Positions 38,886 through 48,188 are shown, numbered from the stretch's first letter. The stretch: DNA of 64,000 nucleotides from JAHEIJ01 sp040235565 (GCA_040235565.1 JBECLA010000027.1:3204-67203); one strand, 5' to 3'. A program made the numbers and translations. The notes: a model not told the origin generated them from the sequence alone.

Positions 38886-40204
38886 GTGAAGAAAGTCTCG
38901 CTATCGGCATGGTCATCGCGTTATTCGGGATGATCCTCGGCGGTATTCCGGTGCCGTTTGCCCTTGCGGCCAGCGGAATTCTGTTTGGTATCGCCGGCTT
39001 TGGGTTGGATCTTTTCAATCTGTTACCACTGCGGTTGTTCGGGGTGGCGACCAATTATTCCTTGCTGGCCATTCCTTTGTTCGTGTTCATGGGGGTGATG
39101 CTGGAAAAATCACGCATGGCCGAGCGCATGCTGGATGTTATCGGTCACCTGGCGGGGAAACGCGCCGGCGGAATGGCGATGGCCATTGTGTTTGTCGGCG
39201 TGCTGATGGGGGCGTCGACAGGCATCGTTGCCGCCACGGTGGTGACCGTGGGTCTGATTACCTTGCCGACACTTCTGCGGCGTGATTATAACCCGCGCCT
39301 TGCCTGCGGCACGATTTGCGCATCCGGGACCCTGGGCCAGATCATCCCTCCCAGCCTGGTCTTGATCCTGCTGGCTGATGTGACCGGTGAGTCGGTCGGA
39401 ACCCTGTTCGCCGCCGCACTGGTACCGGGGCTGATGTTGGGACTATTGTACTTCGGTTACCTGATGGTTATGGCCTGGCAACAACCTGCCAGCATGCCGC
39501 CCATCCCGGCGGAGGAACGGGACGAAGTCAATCGGCTGCAATTGCTGCTGGATCTTTTCAAGGTGGTGTTACCGCCCTTGTTACTGGTGGTTGCCGTACT
39601 CGGTTCCATTATTGGCGGTGTCGCCGCGCCTACCGAAGCGGCTTCGATGGGCGCGTTGGGCGCACTGCTACTGGTCACCGTCACCCGGCGCATGAGTTTC
39701 AAGGTCCTGCGTGAAACGATGGACAGCACCTTCAAGATCACGGGCATGACGCTGTTTGTGTTGATGACAGCCCAGGTCTTCAGTCTCAGTTTTCGCGGCC
39801 TTGGGGGGGATGATCTGATCGATCAGTTGTTTGCTTTCCTGCCCGGAGGGGTGTGGGGCGGACTGATTTTCATGATGCTGCTGCTGTTCGTGCTGGGTTT
39901 CTTCCTCGACTGGATCGAAATCACCTATATCGTCCTGCCCCTGTTGTTACCGTTCATGATGAGCCAGGGCGTGGACATTATCTGGTTGTGTATTCTGGTG
40001 GCGATGAACCTGCAGACATCGTTTCTGACACCACCCTTCGGCTGGTCGTTGTTCTATCTGCGTGGTGTCGCACCACCCGAAATCACGACCGGTGATATTT
40101 ATCGTGGCGTCTTGCCATATATCGGTATCCAGGCGCTGGGCCTGTTGTTGGTGATGCTGTTCCCCGCCATTGCCACCTGGCTGCCAAATGCCATTGGCTG
40201 GTAG
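38882..40204 (+). CDS. TRAP transporter large membrane subunit DctM-like
   Basis: The 440-residue protein has about 12 membrane segments and the DctM patterns GIPVPFALAAS, PLFVFMGVMLEKS and SGTLGQIIPPSLVLI (here ASGTLGQIIPPS). It is the transport channel of the TRAP system driven by ion gradients. It overlaps the dctQ-like gene by four bases and ends six bases before the gamma-glutamyltranspeptidase gene, so the four proteins are likely made together. Confidence 0.92.
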   Translation: MSEESLAIGMVIALFGMILGGIPVPFALAASGILFGIAGFGLDLFNLLPLRLFGVATNYSLLAIPLFVFMGVMLEKSRMAERMLDVIGHLAGKRAGGMAMAIVFVGVLMGASTGIVAATVVTVGLITLPTLLRRDYNPRLACGTICASGTLGQIIPPSLVLILLADVTGESVGTLFAAALVPGLMLGLLYFGYLMVMAWQQPASMPPIPAEERDEVNRLQLLLDLFKVVLPPLLLVVAVLGSIIGGVAAPTEAASMGALGALLLVTVTRRMSFKVLRETMDSTFKITGMTLFVLMTAQVFSLSFRGLGGDDLIDQLFAFLPGGVWGGLIFMMLLLFVLGFFLDWIEITYIVLPLLLPFMMSQGVDIIWLCILVAMNLQTSFLTPPFGWSLFYLRGVAPPEITTGDIYRGVLPYIGIQALGLLLVMLFPAIATWLPNAIGW

Positions 40205-40210
40205 TTACCT

Positions 40211-41839
40211 GTGAAAACCGCAGCGGATTTATACACTGAAAGTCGACAGGGTATCGCCGTCGCACCACATGCCCAGGCGGCGGAGGCGGGCGCGGCTGTA
40301 TTGGCCGAGGGTGGTAATGCCATCGAAGCCTGTGTTGCCATGGCTGCGACGCTCGCCGCGGTGTATCCCCACATGACCGGACTGGGGGGTGACAGCTTCT
40401 GGTTGTTACACCAGCCCGGCAAACCCGTGCAATCGGTCTTCGGCTGTGGTCGCAGCGGCGCGAATGTCACCCGTGAAGCCTATACCCAACAAGGTCTGCC
40501 ACAGATCCCCTATCGCGGTGGCAATGCCGCCATTACCGTGGCCGGCACCGTGTCCGGTTGGCAACAGGCCTTGACTATCAGCAACCAGGAGTGGGGCGGC
40601 AAACTTCCGCTATCACGGTTGGTGAGTGATGCAATTGGCTATTGCCGTAACGGTTATACGGTGACCGCCAGTCAGGCCATGGCCACAAGCAGCAAGCTCG
40701 ACCAGCTGGCATCCCAGCCCGGTTTTACCGAGGTGTTTCTGTTGGACGGCAAACCCCCACAGGCTGGTGAACGCCTGACACAACCGGCATTGGGTGCCAC
40801 ATTGGAACAGCTCACACGCGCCGGCCTGGATGATTTTTATCGGGGTGAACTGGCCGCGACCATTGCAGAAGATTTAATCAATGCGGGCAGTCCCCTCACA
40901 CTTGACGATCTGGCATCACATCATGCGCAAGTGATGCAACCGGTATCTTTGCGTACGGCCAATGCCGATGTGTTCACCACCGCCGCGCCAACGCAGGGTG
41001 CAGCGACCTTGATGATATTAGGTCAGTTTGCGCGTCGACCTGCAGGTCTCGCTACCGAGGAAGATGCCGATACCGTGCACTGGCTGGTCGAGGCGACCAA
41101 ACAGGCCTTCAAGGTGCGGAATCAGTCGATTCGAGATCCGGCCCTGATGGCTGAGCCCACCCGGTCGTTGCTGGACAGCACGCGGCTTGATGCGCTGGCC
41201 GACAAGATTGACAGTGAGGAGGCATCACCATGGGGAGAAGCGACGTCCCCCGCGGATACGACCTGGTTTGGTGCGATCGATGCCGAAGGCAGGGCGGTCA
41301 GTTGCATCCAGAGTATTTACCACGAATTCGGTAGCGGGGTAGTGCTGCCCGGCAGTGGCTTATGCTGGCAAAACCGCGGCGCCAGTTTTTCCTTACAGTC
41401 TGGTCATCCCCTGGAATTAACACCGAAAACCTTGCCCTTTCATACCCTGTGTCCTTCCATCGCCCACTTTGATGATGGCCGACGTATGGTGTTCGGCACC
41501 ATGGGCGGTGACGGCCAACCGCAGACCCAGGCAATTCTGTTCACCCGTTACGCTGACTATCAACAACCCTTGCAACAGGCCGTGGCCGCACCACGCTGGG
41601 TGTTGGGGCGGACCTGGGGCGATCATTCCGACAACCTGAAGATGGAATCGCGTTTCGAACCGGATTTAATTACTACACTCAGGAAGCGAGGTCACGATAT
41701 CGCGCTGCTTGGCGACTACGATGAAACGGTTGGCCATGCGGGTGCCATTGTGCGTCACCCGGACGGTCGGTTAGAGGGTGCCTCCGATCCCCGTAGCGAT
41801 GGTGCCGCGATGCCGGCCGACAGGAAACCGGCGTCGTGA
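40211..41839 (+). CDS. Gamma-glutamyltranspeptidase family protein
   Basis: The 542-residue Ntn-hydrolase has the N-terminal GGT half (HAQAAEAGAAVLAEGGNA, HMTGLGGDSFW) and a Thr nucleophile candidate in ADTTWFGAIDAEG at about residue 351, where autoprocessing would occur. No signal peptide is visible, unlike periplasmic GGT, so it probably acts in the cytoplasm, possibly on a substrate imported by the TRAP genes. The specific substrate is unknown; several GGT relatives hydrolyse other gamma-glutamyl or acyl amides. It starts with GTG six bases after dctM and overlaps the next gene. Confidence 0.85.
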   Translation: MKTAADLYTESRQGIAVAPHAQAAEAGAAVLAEGGNAIEACVAMAATLAAVYPHMTGLGGDSFWLLHQPGKPVQSVFGCGRSGANVTREAYTQQGLPQIPYRGGNAAITVAGTVSGWQQALTISNQEWGGKLPLSRLVSDAIGYCRNGYTVTASQAMATSSKLDQLASQPGFTEVFLLDGKPPQAGERLTQPALGATLEQLTRAGLDDFYRGELAATIAEDLINAGSPLTLDDLASHHAQVMQPVSLRTANADVFTTAAPTQGAATLMILGQFARRPAGLATEEDADTVHWLVEATKQAFKVRNQSIRDPALMAEPTRSLLDSTRLDALADKIDSEEASPWGEATSPADTTWFGAIDAEGRAVSCIQSIYHEFGSGVVLPGSGLCWQNRGASFSLQSGHPLELTPKTLPFHTLCPSIAHFDDGRRMVFGTMGGDGQPQTQAILFTRYADYQQPLQQAVAAPRWVLGRTWGDHSDNLKMESRFEPDLITTLRKRGHDIALLGDYDETVGHAGAIVRHPDGRLEGASDPRSDGAAMPADRKPAS

Positions 41840-42651
41840 TCGAAGCGCAGGAACTCTGGTTATTGATTCCTCTGTTACTGGCTACCGGTATTTTTGCCGG
41901 GGTACTGGCCGGTCTGCTGGGCGTCGGGGGTGGCATCATTATTGTCCCGATCCTGTTTCACCTGTTTCATGGATTTGGTGTCGACACCAGCCTGGCCATG
42001 CCGTTGGCCGTCGGTACCTCGCTCGCGACCATTGTATTAACCTCCATTGTTTCAGCCCGCAATCATTACGCCAGAGGGGGAGTCGATACGACACTGGTGA
42101 AAGCCTGGGTGTGGCCCGTGTTGATCGGTGTCGTCATCGGTGCCTTCGCCCCGGCCATTGTCGATGGGGCGCGAGTGAAGACGGTGTTCGGTATCATGCT
42201 GGTGGTCGTGTCACTGCATATGCTGGCCAGCAGTCGCTGGAAGCTGGAACTGTTCAAGGCTTTACCTTCGCGTCCGCTCCAGTTTCTGTTGGCCGTCATC
42301 GTCGGCGGCCTGTCGGCATTGCTTGGCATCGGCGGCGGAACATTGATGGTACCCCTGCTAACGATATTCGCATTCCCGATTCACCGCGCCGTTTCCACGG
42401 CGTCCGTGTTCGGTTTGATCATCAGCGTCCCGGCCACCTTCGTGTACATCTACACGGGATGGCAGCATGATAATCTCCCGCCACTGTCGACCGGTTACGT
42501 CAACTGGGTTGCATTTGCCATCCTGGTCCCGATGACCATGTGGTTTGCCCCGCTCGGGGTAAAGCTGGCATATAAACTCAACGTCCCGCAACTCAAGCGG
42601 GCTTTTGCGGTATTTCTTTGTCTGGTTGGATTCAAAATGGTAATGAGCTGA
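41836..42651 (+). CDS. TauE/SafE family membrane permease
   Basis: The 271-residue protein has about eight membrane segments and the two internal GxLxGLLGVGGGIIIVP and GLSALLGIGGGTLMVPLL glycine-rich repeats of the TauE/SafE (DUF81) family. Members are proposed to move sulfite, sulfoacetate or other organosulfur anions. The GTG start overlaps the GGT stop by four bases, so it belongs to the TRAP operon. Together this hints at an organosulfur or gamma-glutamyl substrate. Confidence 0.88.
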   Translation: MIEAQELWLLIPLLLATGIFAGVLAGLLGVGGGIIIVPILFHLFHGFGVDTSLAMPLAVGTSLATIVLTSIVSARNHYARGGVDTTLVKAWVWPVLIGVVIGAFAPAIVDGARVKTVFGIMLVVVSLHMLASSRWKLELFKALPSRPLQFLLAVIVGGLSALLGIGGGTLMVPLLTIFAFPIHRAVSTASVFGLIISVPATFVYIYTGWQHDNLPPLSTGYVNWVAFAILVPMTMWFAPLGVKLAYKLNVPQLKRAFAVFLCLVGFKMVMS

Positions 42652-42944
42652 GTATCCTGTTATTCACTGGCAAGTGTTTTTAACTTTCTTTTCTACAGAG
42701 ATAGACTTGATCTTTACGTCTTTAACGACAGAAGAATCACGAAAATTTTCCAACCACAAGGACGCGGTATTGAAGCCGCAACCTAAAGTAGACGTTTGTT
42801 ATTATTTCACTGACGTGCTGCTAAGGTTGGGCATGAAATGCGTACGTAAGAATTCATATTAAAAGGCTTATTTATTATTGCGAGCTGGTATTTTAGCGTG
42901 CAGGTTATAGGATCTACATTTAATAACGAATCATTAATCAATCC

Positions 42945-43310
42945 TTATAACTTGGGAACTGATTCAAGATAAGCCTTAAGGTCAGCAACTCTTTGCTCGG
43001 GGACATTATTATATGAAGCCATAAGGTTGAAAGTTGATGTGGTGTCAAAGTCACTCATATCTGTGGTGATCATATTATGCTTCTGGGCCAGATCTGAGGC
43101 ACCGAATGCAGACGTTGGGTCATTCTGCCCACTCTTGTGACAAATCCCACAATTGGTTTGATAATAGATGGCCCCATTTGCAGCGACACCAACCAGTACT
43201 GCTGGTGGACTGACGGCAGGAGATACCGCCTCTTCAGAACCACTATCAAAGCAACTTGCTAACATAAGGCTTAAGGTAACCACCGAGGTTATTGTTGCTA
43301 GCTTTTGCAT
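42945..43310 (-). CDS. Small c-type cytochrome lipoprotein
   Basis: From ATG 43310, which has an AGGTGAT ribosome site, the protein is 121 residues. It has a signal peptide with lipobox LMLASC and one haem site CGICH in YYQTNCGICHKSGQ, with possible distal methionine in the C-terminal half (MITTDMSDF). The fold is that of a small class I cytochrome c. It lies 28 bases after the multi-module cytochrome gene and is probably co-transcribed as its redox partner. Confidence 0.83.
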   Translation of the reverse strand: MQKLATITSVVTLSLMLASCFDSGSEEAVSPAVSPPAVLVGVAANGAIYYQTNCGICHKSGQNDPTSAFGASDLAQKHNMITTDMSDFDTTSTFNLMASYNNVPEQRVADLKAYLESVPKL

Positions 43311-43338
43311 TTTTATCACCTTTCTCATTGAATAGCTG

Positions 43339-45384
43339 TCAATTACCGGAGAGGTAATCGGCAATGGCCTGGATCTGCGTTGAGTTCAGTGAAATCGCGT
43401 TCATCAACGGTTCTTCATCAATGGCTCTAGCAATATCACCGGCATCCTCACCGGTAACGTCTTCATATAATCCACCCGTACCTTGGGGACCATGACAAGC
43501 CAGACAATACGCATCATAGAGTTCTTCTCCAGTCGTTGGCGGTGTCCCGCTGACCAGGGCGTCGGCGATGGCCTGCACCTCGGTGGCAGTCAAAATACTG
43601 AGACTGCCCATGCCGCCAGCGTTGGCGTCAATGGCGCCCTGGATCTGACTGGCGCTGCGGTTGAGCTTGCTGCTGGTGGCCAGCGGGCCATGACAGCCGG
43701 CGCAGTTGTTGGCGTACAGGGTTGGGCCGTCGGTGGGTGGCGGTGCCGCACTGACCAGGGCGTCGGCGATGGCCTGCACCTCGGTGGCAGTCAAAACACT
43801 GAGGGAACCCATGCCGCCGACGTCGGCGTCAATGGCGCCCTGGATCTGCCTGGCGCTGCGATTGAGCTTGCTGCTGGTGGCCAGCGGGCCGTGACAAGTG
43901 GCGCAGTTGTTGGCATACAGGGTTGGGCCGTCGCTGGGCGGTGGTGTCCCGCTGACCAGGGCGTCGGCGATGGCCTGCACCTCGGTGGCAGTCAGAACAC
44001 TGAGGTAACCCATGCCGCCGATGTTGGCGTCAATGGCGCCCTGGATCTGACTGGCGTTGCGGTTGAGCTTGCTGCTGGTGGCCAGCGGGCCATGACAGCC
44101 GGCGCAGTTGTTGGCGTACAGGGTTGGGCCATCGGTGGGCGGCGGTGTCGCACTGACCAGGGCATCGGCGATGGCCTGTACCTCAGCGGCGGTCAGAACA
44201 CTGAGGTAGCTCATGCCGCCGATGTCGGCGTCGATGGCGCCCTGGATCTGACTGGCGTTGCGGTTGAGCTTGCTACTGGTGGTCAGCGGTCCATGACACC
44301 ATGCGCAGTTGTTGGCATACAGGGTTGAGCCCTGCGGTGTAGATAATTGAATCACCACCGTGGTGGCGGCAACACCGGTAATACTATTGGCATCCTGCAC
44401 GGCGACGGTCACCGTATAAGCACCAGGTTGATTATAAGTATGGCTGACTGTAGGAATGGGTGTTGCTACCACCGCTGAGCCATCACCAAAGTCCCAGATG
44501 TAACTGGTAATGGGATCGATATGGGTTGATTGTGAAGCATCGAAGTTAACGGGCTGGCCCTGGTTGCCCGTATAGGGTCCACCAGGGTTGGCAATCGGAA
44601 TCATCATGCCACCAACACTAATATCCTGGAAGGTGGTATTGCTGAGATTATCGCTGTCCGTAACAGTTAGTTTGACAGTATAGATGCCTGCCGTAGTAAA
44701 AATATTTGTGACTTGTGGGCCACTGGCAGTATTGCCATCACCAAAATCCCACTCATATTGATTGATGATGCCGTCGGGATCAGAGGAAGCTGAACCGTTA
44801 AAGCTGACGGTGGTGTTGACCGGGGCCGTTAACGGCGCCTGAATGACTGCTCTGGGTGATTGCGATGCCCCAGTTGAGACCGTCACTGGATAGATCGTGG
44901 TGGCAACAGCATCACCCGTGGTGTTGTTATCCCCATTAGTTGAGAGTCCTGCACCGTATAAGGTATACATGCCAGTTGTGTCGGGGGCTTGCCAATCAAA
45001 GCTCCACAACACACTACCATCACCTGTGGCCGTCTTCCGTTGACTATGAATAATCTCACCAGCCTGGAATCGTGTATCGGCAAGCGTGTTTATCAGGGTG
45101 CCGCCATCAGCACTGACATTCATACCACCCGAATTTTGTTGCCCGCCAGAGAAAGAAAGTGTGTAGGTGTTGATGGTGCCGGGTCGAACCGTTGTCGGAC
45201 CACTCCAGTTGATGATAGGGATTGTGCCGCCAGAGTGGCAAAGGGAACAGGTGTTTCCTGAAGTGGTAGCAGGATTGCCAGAATAACCACTTATGCCACT
45301 ATTGTAACTGAAGATGTTTTGGCTGCTTAATAAGGTTGCTAAAAAAAGGCCAATGATTGCAAAATTCTTTTGCATATTTTTCAT
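43339..45384 (-). CDS. Secreted multi-domain haem protein: choice-of-anchor V domain, two PKD domains and five cytochrome modules
   Basis: The 681-residue protein has a signal peptide, an N-terminal CSLCH-containing choice-of-anchor V-like domain (about 25-170), two PKD domains (about 180-260 and 265-350, each with EWDFGDG or IWDFGDG), and five cytochrome c modules, the first four being near-identical 67-residue repeats (CAWCH, CAGCH, CATCH, CAGCH) and the last divergent (CLACH). Six haem sites in all. It is an exported protein, likely on or outside the outer membrane, that may carry electrons along a string of haems. Either of two starts, 45384 or 45375, is possible. Confidence 0.85.
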   Translation of the reverse strand: MKNMQKNFAIIGLFLATLLSSQNIFSYNSGISGYSGNPATTSGNTCSLCHSGGTIPIINWSGPTTVRPGTINTYTLSFSGGQQNSGGMNVSADGGTLINTLADTRFQAGEIIHSQRKTATGDGSVLWSFDWQAPDTTGMYTLYGAGLSTNGDNNTTGDAVATTIYPVTVSTGASQSPRAVIQAPLTAPVNTTVSFNGSASSDPDGIINQYEWDFGDGNTASGPQVTNIFTTAGIYTVKLTVTDSDNLSNTTFQDISVGGMMIPIANPGGPYTGNQGQPVNFDASQSTHIDPITSYIWDFGDGSAVVATPIPTVSHTYNQPGAYTVTVAVQDANSITGVAATTVVIQLSTPQGSTLYANNCAWCHGPLTTSSKLNRNASQIQGAIDADIGGMSYLSVLTAAEVQAIADALVSATPPPTDGPTLYANNCAGCHGPLATSSKLNRNASQIQGAIDANIGGMGYLSVLTATEVQAIADALVSGTPPPSDGPTLYANNCATCHGPLATSSKLNRSARQIQGAIDADVGGMGSLSVLTATEVQAIADALVSAAPPPTDGPTLYANNCAGCHGPLATSSKLNRSASQIQGAIDANAGGMGSLSILTATEVQAIADALVSGTPPTTGEELYDAYCLACHGPQGTGGLYEDVTGEDAGDIARAIDEEPLMNAISLNSTQIQAIADYLSGN
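43519..44322 (-). repeat. Four tandem 201-bp repeats encoding cytochrome modules
   Basis: Four head-to-tail copies of exactly 201 bp (67 codons) occupy 44322-44122, 44121-43921, 43920-43720 and 43719-43519 in gene order. They differ at only a few positions, for example CAWCH, CAGCH, CATCH and CAGCH, so the array expanded recently and is likely length-variable between strains. Each unit keeps one haem site and LNRxASQIQGAIDA. Confidence 0.92.
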
Positions 45385-45957
45385 GGCATTTTCTCTTTAT
45401 TTATCCTGCTTCTTCACTCAAACATATTGGACATCTCTTTTAGATTGGATTTGTATTGATTGAAGCTCACTCGCTCGTGAGTTCAGTTCAGCGAAGTTAA
45501 GGATTAACAATTTCGGATTAGGAGAAAAATATGGGAATATTATACCAAAATTTGTTAATCAATGCTATTAATATGCGACAATATTGAATTCTAAGGTTAT
45601 TTCAGTAAACCATGTTTTTATTAATTAGAGCGTAATGTATATGCTCTAATTGAAAGGAATAGGAAAAGATCCTGACCAGGTTATTTTGCATGAGTAATTG
45701 TCACTATAAGGGAGTAGTCAAAATTAATACTCGCCCAGGAAAAATTTATAGGCGTTTAACCTCATAAGTTAGTAGTAGGGAGATTAGAGGTAGGGGATTT
45801 TTGATTGTTAAATTTTCGTAATTGTGAATGACCGCAGTCGTACGCGGGCCCTGCGGTCACGTAGGTGATGATTGAGAAACAAGGATTTTTCAAAGTCGCG
45901 AAAAATCAGGGTTAAAAATATATAATGTTCTTTACTTAAAGATCTTTTGACGCAACC
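45385..45957. other. Intergenic region with one inverted repeat
   Basis: No gene is visible in these 573 AT-rich bases upstream of the multi-domain haem gene. A 9-bp inverted repeat (TGACCGCAG / CTGCGGTCA, 45829-45859) lies 99 bases from the stop of the aminotransferase gene; with no T-tract it is not a clear terminator. The rest shows nothing I can assign. Confidence 0.5.
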
Positions 45958-47133
45958 TTACTGTTGCCTGATACTCGTCAGGTACTCGAGAGCCGCATCC
46001 ACGCCGCCGCGGGCCTTTTCCAAGCCGAATAACTGTAATCCTATTTCAACGCCGGACAGGGTACCCATCAGGCTCAGATCGTTAAAGTCACCCAGATGGC
46101 CGATACGAAACACCTTGCCGGCGACCTTGCCCAGGCCGGAACCGAGTGACATGTCAAAGTTGTCGAGGATGACTTTGCGAAGCGCATCGCTGTTGCATCC
46201 ATCAGGCAGCAATACCGCAGTGAGTGAGCTGCTGTATTCTTCCGGATTGCGACACAACACTTCCAGTCCCCAGGCATTCACCGCCCGACGGGTAGCCTCG
46301 GCATGACGATCATGCCGGGCGAAGACATGTTCCAGTCCTTCCTCGTTTAACATGGCAATCGCTTCGCGCAGGCCATACAGCATGTTGGTGGCCGGTGTAT
46401 ACGGAAAGAAACCTTTCTCGTTGGTGTTCAGCATGTCATCCCAGCGCCAGTAGGACTTCGCAAACCTTGAGGTTTGACTGGCCGCCAGGGCTTTCTCGCT
46501 GATAGCGGTAAACGACATTCCGGGCGGTAACATCAGGCCTTTCTGGGAACCACTGATGGTGACATCGACACCCCATTCGTCATGCCGGTAATCAATCGAC
46601 GCCAGCGAGGAAATGGTGTCCACCATCAGCAGGGCGGGATGCCCGGCACGATTCATGGCTTCACGCACGGCGGCAATATTGCTGGTCACGCCGGTGGAGG
46701 TTTCATTATGCACAATACACACGGCCTTGATGACATGGCCTTTATCTGCGCACAGGGCGTCCTCCACCTGCCCGCTATTCACCCCCGAGCGCCAGTCACC
46801 CGGGACCAACTCCACCTCCAGTTCAAAGCGTTTGGCCAGGTTGCTCCACAGGGTGGCGAAATACCCTGTCTCCACCATCAATACTTTGTCACCGGGTGAA
46901 AGGCTATTGACCAGTGCCGCTTCCCAGGCCCCGGTACCGGAGGCCGGGTACATCACCACCGGTTGTTCCGTTTTGAAAATACCCTTGATCCCCTGCAGCA
47001 CCTCAAGCGCCAGCGCTGCGAACTCCGGCCCGCGGTGGTCGATGGTCGGTCGGTCCATGGCGCGCAGAATCCGGTCCGGCACATTGGTGGGGCCGGGGAT
47101 CTGGAGAAAATGGCGTCCGCTTTTATATGTCAT
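45958..47133 (-). CDS. Serine-glyoxylate aminotransferase family protein
   Basis: The 391-residue PLP enzyme (class V) opens RHFLQIPGPTNVPDRIL, with the PLP lysine in SGSQKGLMLPPG (about residue 196) and ETSTGVTSN near 140. It resembles SgaA of serine-cycle methylotrophs, which makes hydroxypyruvate and glycine from serine and glyoxylate; alanine-glyoxylate transaminase is a close alternative. In this organism it may serve photorespiration-like glycolate recycling of an autotroph. It converges with no neighbour and is followed by the GFA-type gene upstream on the same strand. Confidence 0.85.
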   Translation of the reverse strand: MTYKSGRHFLQIPGPTNVPDRILRAMDRPTIDHRGPEFAALALEVLQGIKGIFKTEQPVVMYPASGTGAWEAALVNSLSPGDKVLMVETGYFATLWSNLAKRFELEVELVPGDWRSGVNSGQVEDALCADKGHVIKAVCIVHNETSTGVTSNIAAVREAMNRAGHPALLMVDTISSLASIDYRHDEWGVDVTISGSQKGLMLPPGMSFTAISEKALAASQTSRFAKSYWRWDDMLNTNEKGFFPYTPATNMLYGLREAIAMLNEEGLEHVFARHDRHAEATRRAVNAWGLEVLCRNPEEYSSSLTAVLLPDGCNSDALRKVILDNFDMSLGSGLGKVAGKVFRIGHLGDFNDLSLMGTLSGVEIGLQLFGLEKARGGVDAALEYLTSIRQQ

Positions 47134-47167
47134 CGTGTTGTTGTCTGGATATCTGGATTGTAGTCAG

Positions 47168-47524
47168 CTATAGCAGCGTTGCCCCATCAAAGACTTCAAC
47201 ATCAAGCGCGAGTGGGTTGATACCTTCTACGCAACCCAGGTTGACCCGATAATGCCCGGGTGTGCGAATCGTTTCGTGAAAAGTGTAGATACCACAACGA
47301 TTACAGAAATAATGCCTGGCGATTTTTGAGCCAAATTGATAACACGATAAGGTATCACCCTGAGCGGCAATCTGCATATTTTCCGGCTCGATCGTAAAAG
47401 TCGACATCACAGCGCCTTTTCGAATACATATTGAACAGTTGCAGCGTAAACCATTTTTTATTTCAGGACCTGTAAATGAATAGGTGACTGCGCCACAATG
47501 GCAACTACCTTTGTATGTTTCCAT
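47168..47524 (-). CDS. GFA-family zinc protein (glutathione-dependent formaldehyde-activating-like)
   Basis: From ATG 47524, preceded by a GGAGTG site, the protein is 118 residues. It has CHCGAV (about 8-13), CNCSIC (about 30-35) and CNRCG, the cysteine set that binds zinc in the GFA/CENP-V fold. Members bind glutathione adducts of aldehydes, though activity is often unproven. A longer frame to 47653 lacks family similarity. It lies 34 bases before the aminotransferase gene and could be in its operon. Confidence 0.82.
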   Translation of the reverse strand: METYKGSCHCGAVTYSFTGPEIKNGLRCNCSICIRKGAVMSTFTIEPENMQIAAQGDTLSCYQFGSKIARHYFCNRCGIYTFHETIRTPGHYRVNLGCVEGINPLALDVEVFDGATLL

Positions 47525-47683
47525 TTTTTCACTCCGGACCGCGGCAAAACCAATTGCCGTAAATAATAATATATACTGACTCTGCGTTATTTTCTTGCCG
47601 TCCAAGTATAAATACAGACACGCAGGGTTGCTGTATTTCAACCTGATTTTCAAAAAAAGGAGGTGTAAAATTATCAGTGATTA

Positions 47684-47701
47684 TAGTTGTAAATACAACT
47701 A
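47684..47701 (+). promoter_or_regulatory. Likely MarR operator upstream of the MarR gene
   Basis: TAGTTGTA-AA-TACAACTA is a perfect 8-bp inverted repeat whose 3' end is 20 bases before the MarR start. A near-identical site (15 of 18 bases) occurs at 48156-48173 before the next gene. The pair points to self-regulation and control of the downstream gene. Confidence 0.75.
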
Positions 47702-47721
47702 AAATGACCTAGACTCGATGT

Positions 47722-48141
47722 ATGTTTGAGCGGTGCCTGTATTTTAATGTTAATGCCCTGGCGAGGTCCGTGAATCGTATCTGGGACCAGGCATTTAATG
47801 AGTTTGGCCTGTCTCCTGCGCACGCTTATCTGCTGCGGTTGGTGCTTGCACAACCAGGCATATCACAAAAAGCCATTGCGAAAGAGCTAAAGCTGGAAAA
47901 ATCGACCATCACGCGATTTATTGATTCGCTCGAAGATAAAGGATTACTGCGCCGGTCAAAAGCAGGAACGGAAGACAGCCGCGAGCAAAGGATTGTTGCT
48001 ACTGCCAGGGCCAAACGAATACATGCCGATCTGGAAAAGAAAGGTGATGAGCTTTACTACGCATTGTGCAAAAAGCTGGGTAAGCATGAGATACAGAAAC
48101 TGGTTGCCCAGTTAAGAGAAACGACAAAATTGCTGGGCTAG
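47722..48141 (+). CDS. MarR-family transcription regulator
   Basis: The 139-residue protein is a winged-helix MarR dimer type: HTH in SQKAIAKELKLEKSTITRFIDSLEDKGLL (about residues 47-77) and wing TEDSREQRIVATARA. One cysteine in CLYFN near the start and another in the C-terminal helix could sense redox or aldehyde signals, but this is speculative. It is divergent from the GFA gene; identical-type operators precede it and the following SnoaL-like gene. Confidence 0.87.
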   Translation: MFERCLYFNVNALARSVNRIWDQAFNEFGLSPAHAYLLRLVLAQPGISQKAIAKELKLEKSTITRFIDSLEDKGLLRRSKAGTEDSREQRIVATARAKRIHADLEKKGDELYYALCKKLGKHEIQKLVAQLRETTKLLG

Positions 48142-48155
48142 TTTTTTTGCCTAAT

Positions 48156-48173
48156 AAGTTGCATATACAACTA
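48156..48173 (+). promoter_or_regulatory. Second MarR operator before the SnoaL-like gene
   Basis: AAGTTGCA-TA-TACAACTA matches the 47684 site at 15 of 18 bases, with the right half identical. It lies 15 bases before the ATG at 48189, so a bound repressor would block its transcription or translation start. The downstream ribosome site is AAGGAG. Confidence 0.7.
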
Positions 48174-48188
48174 AATAAGGAGAAGGAT

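Noticed and set aside
42674..42862. A 62-codon open frame downstream of the TauE-type gene
   Set aside because: No ribosome site, no domain or signal pattern, and the region is AT-rich spacer; it looks like a chance frame. The surrounding 293 bases show no other feature.
43519..44322. Regular tandem repeats considered as a CRISPR array
   Set aside because: The 201-bp units lie within one open frame and encode haem modules; there are no short repeats with unique spacers.
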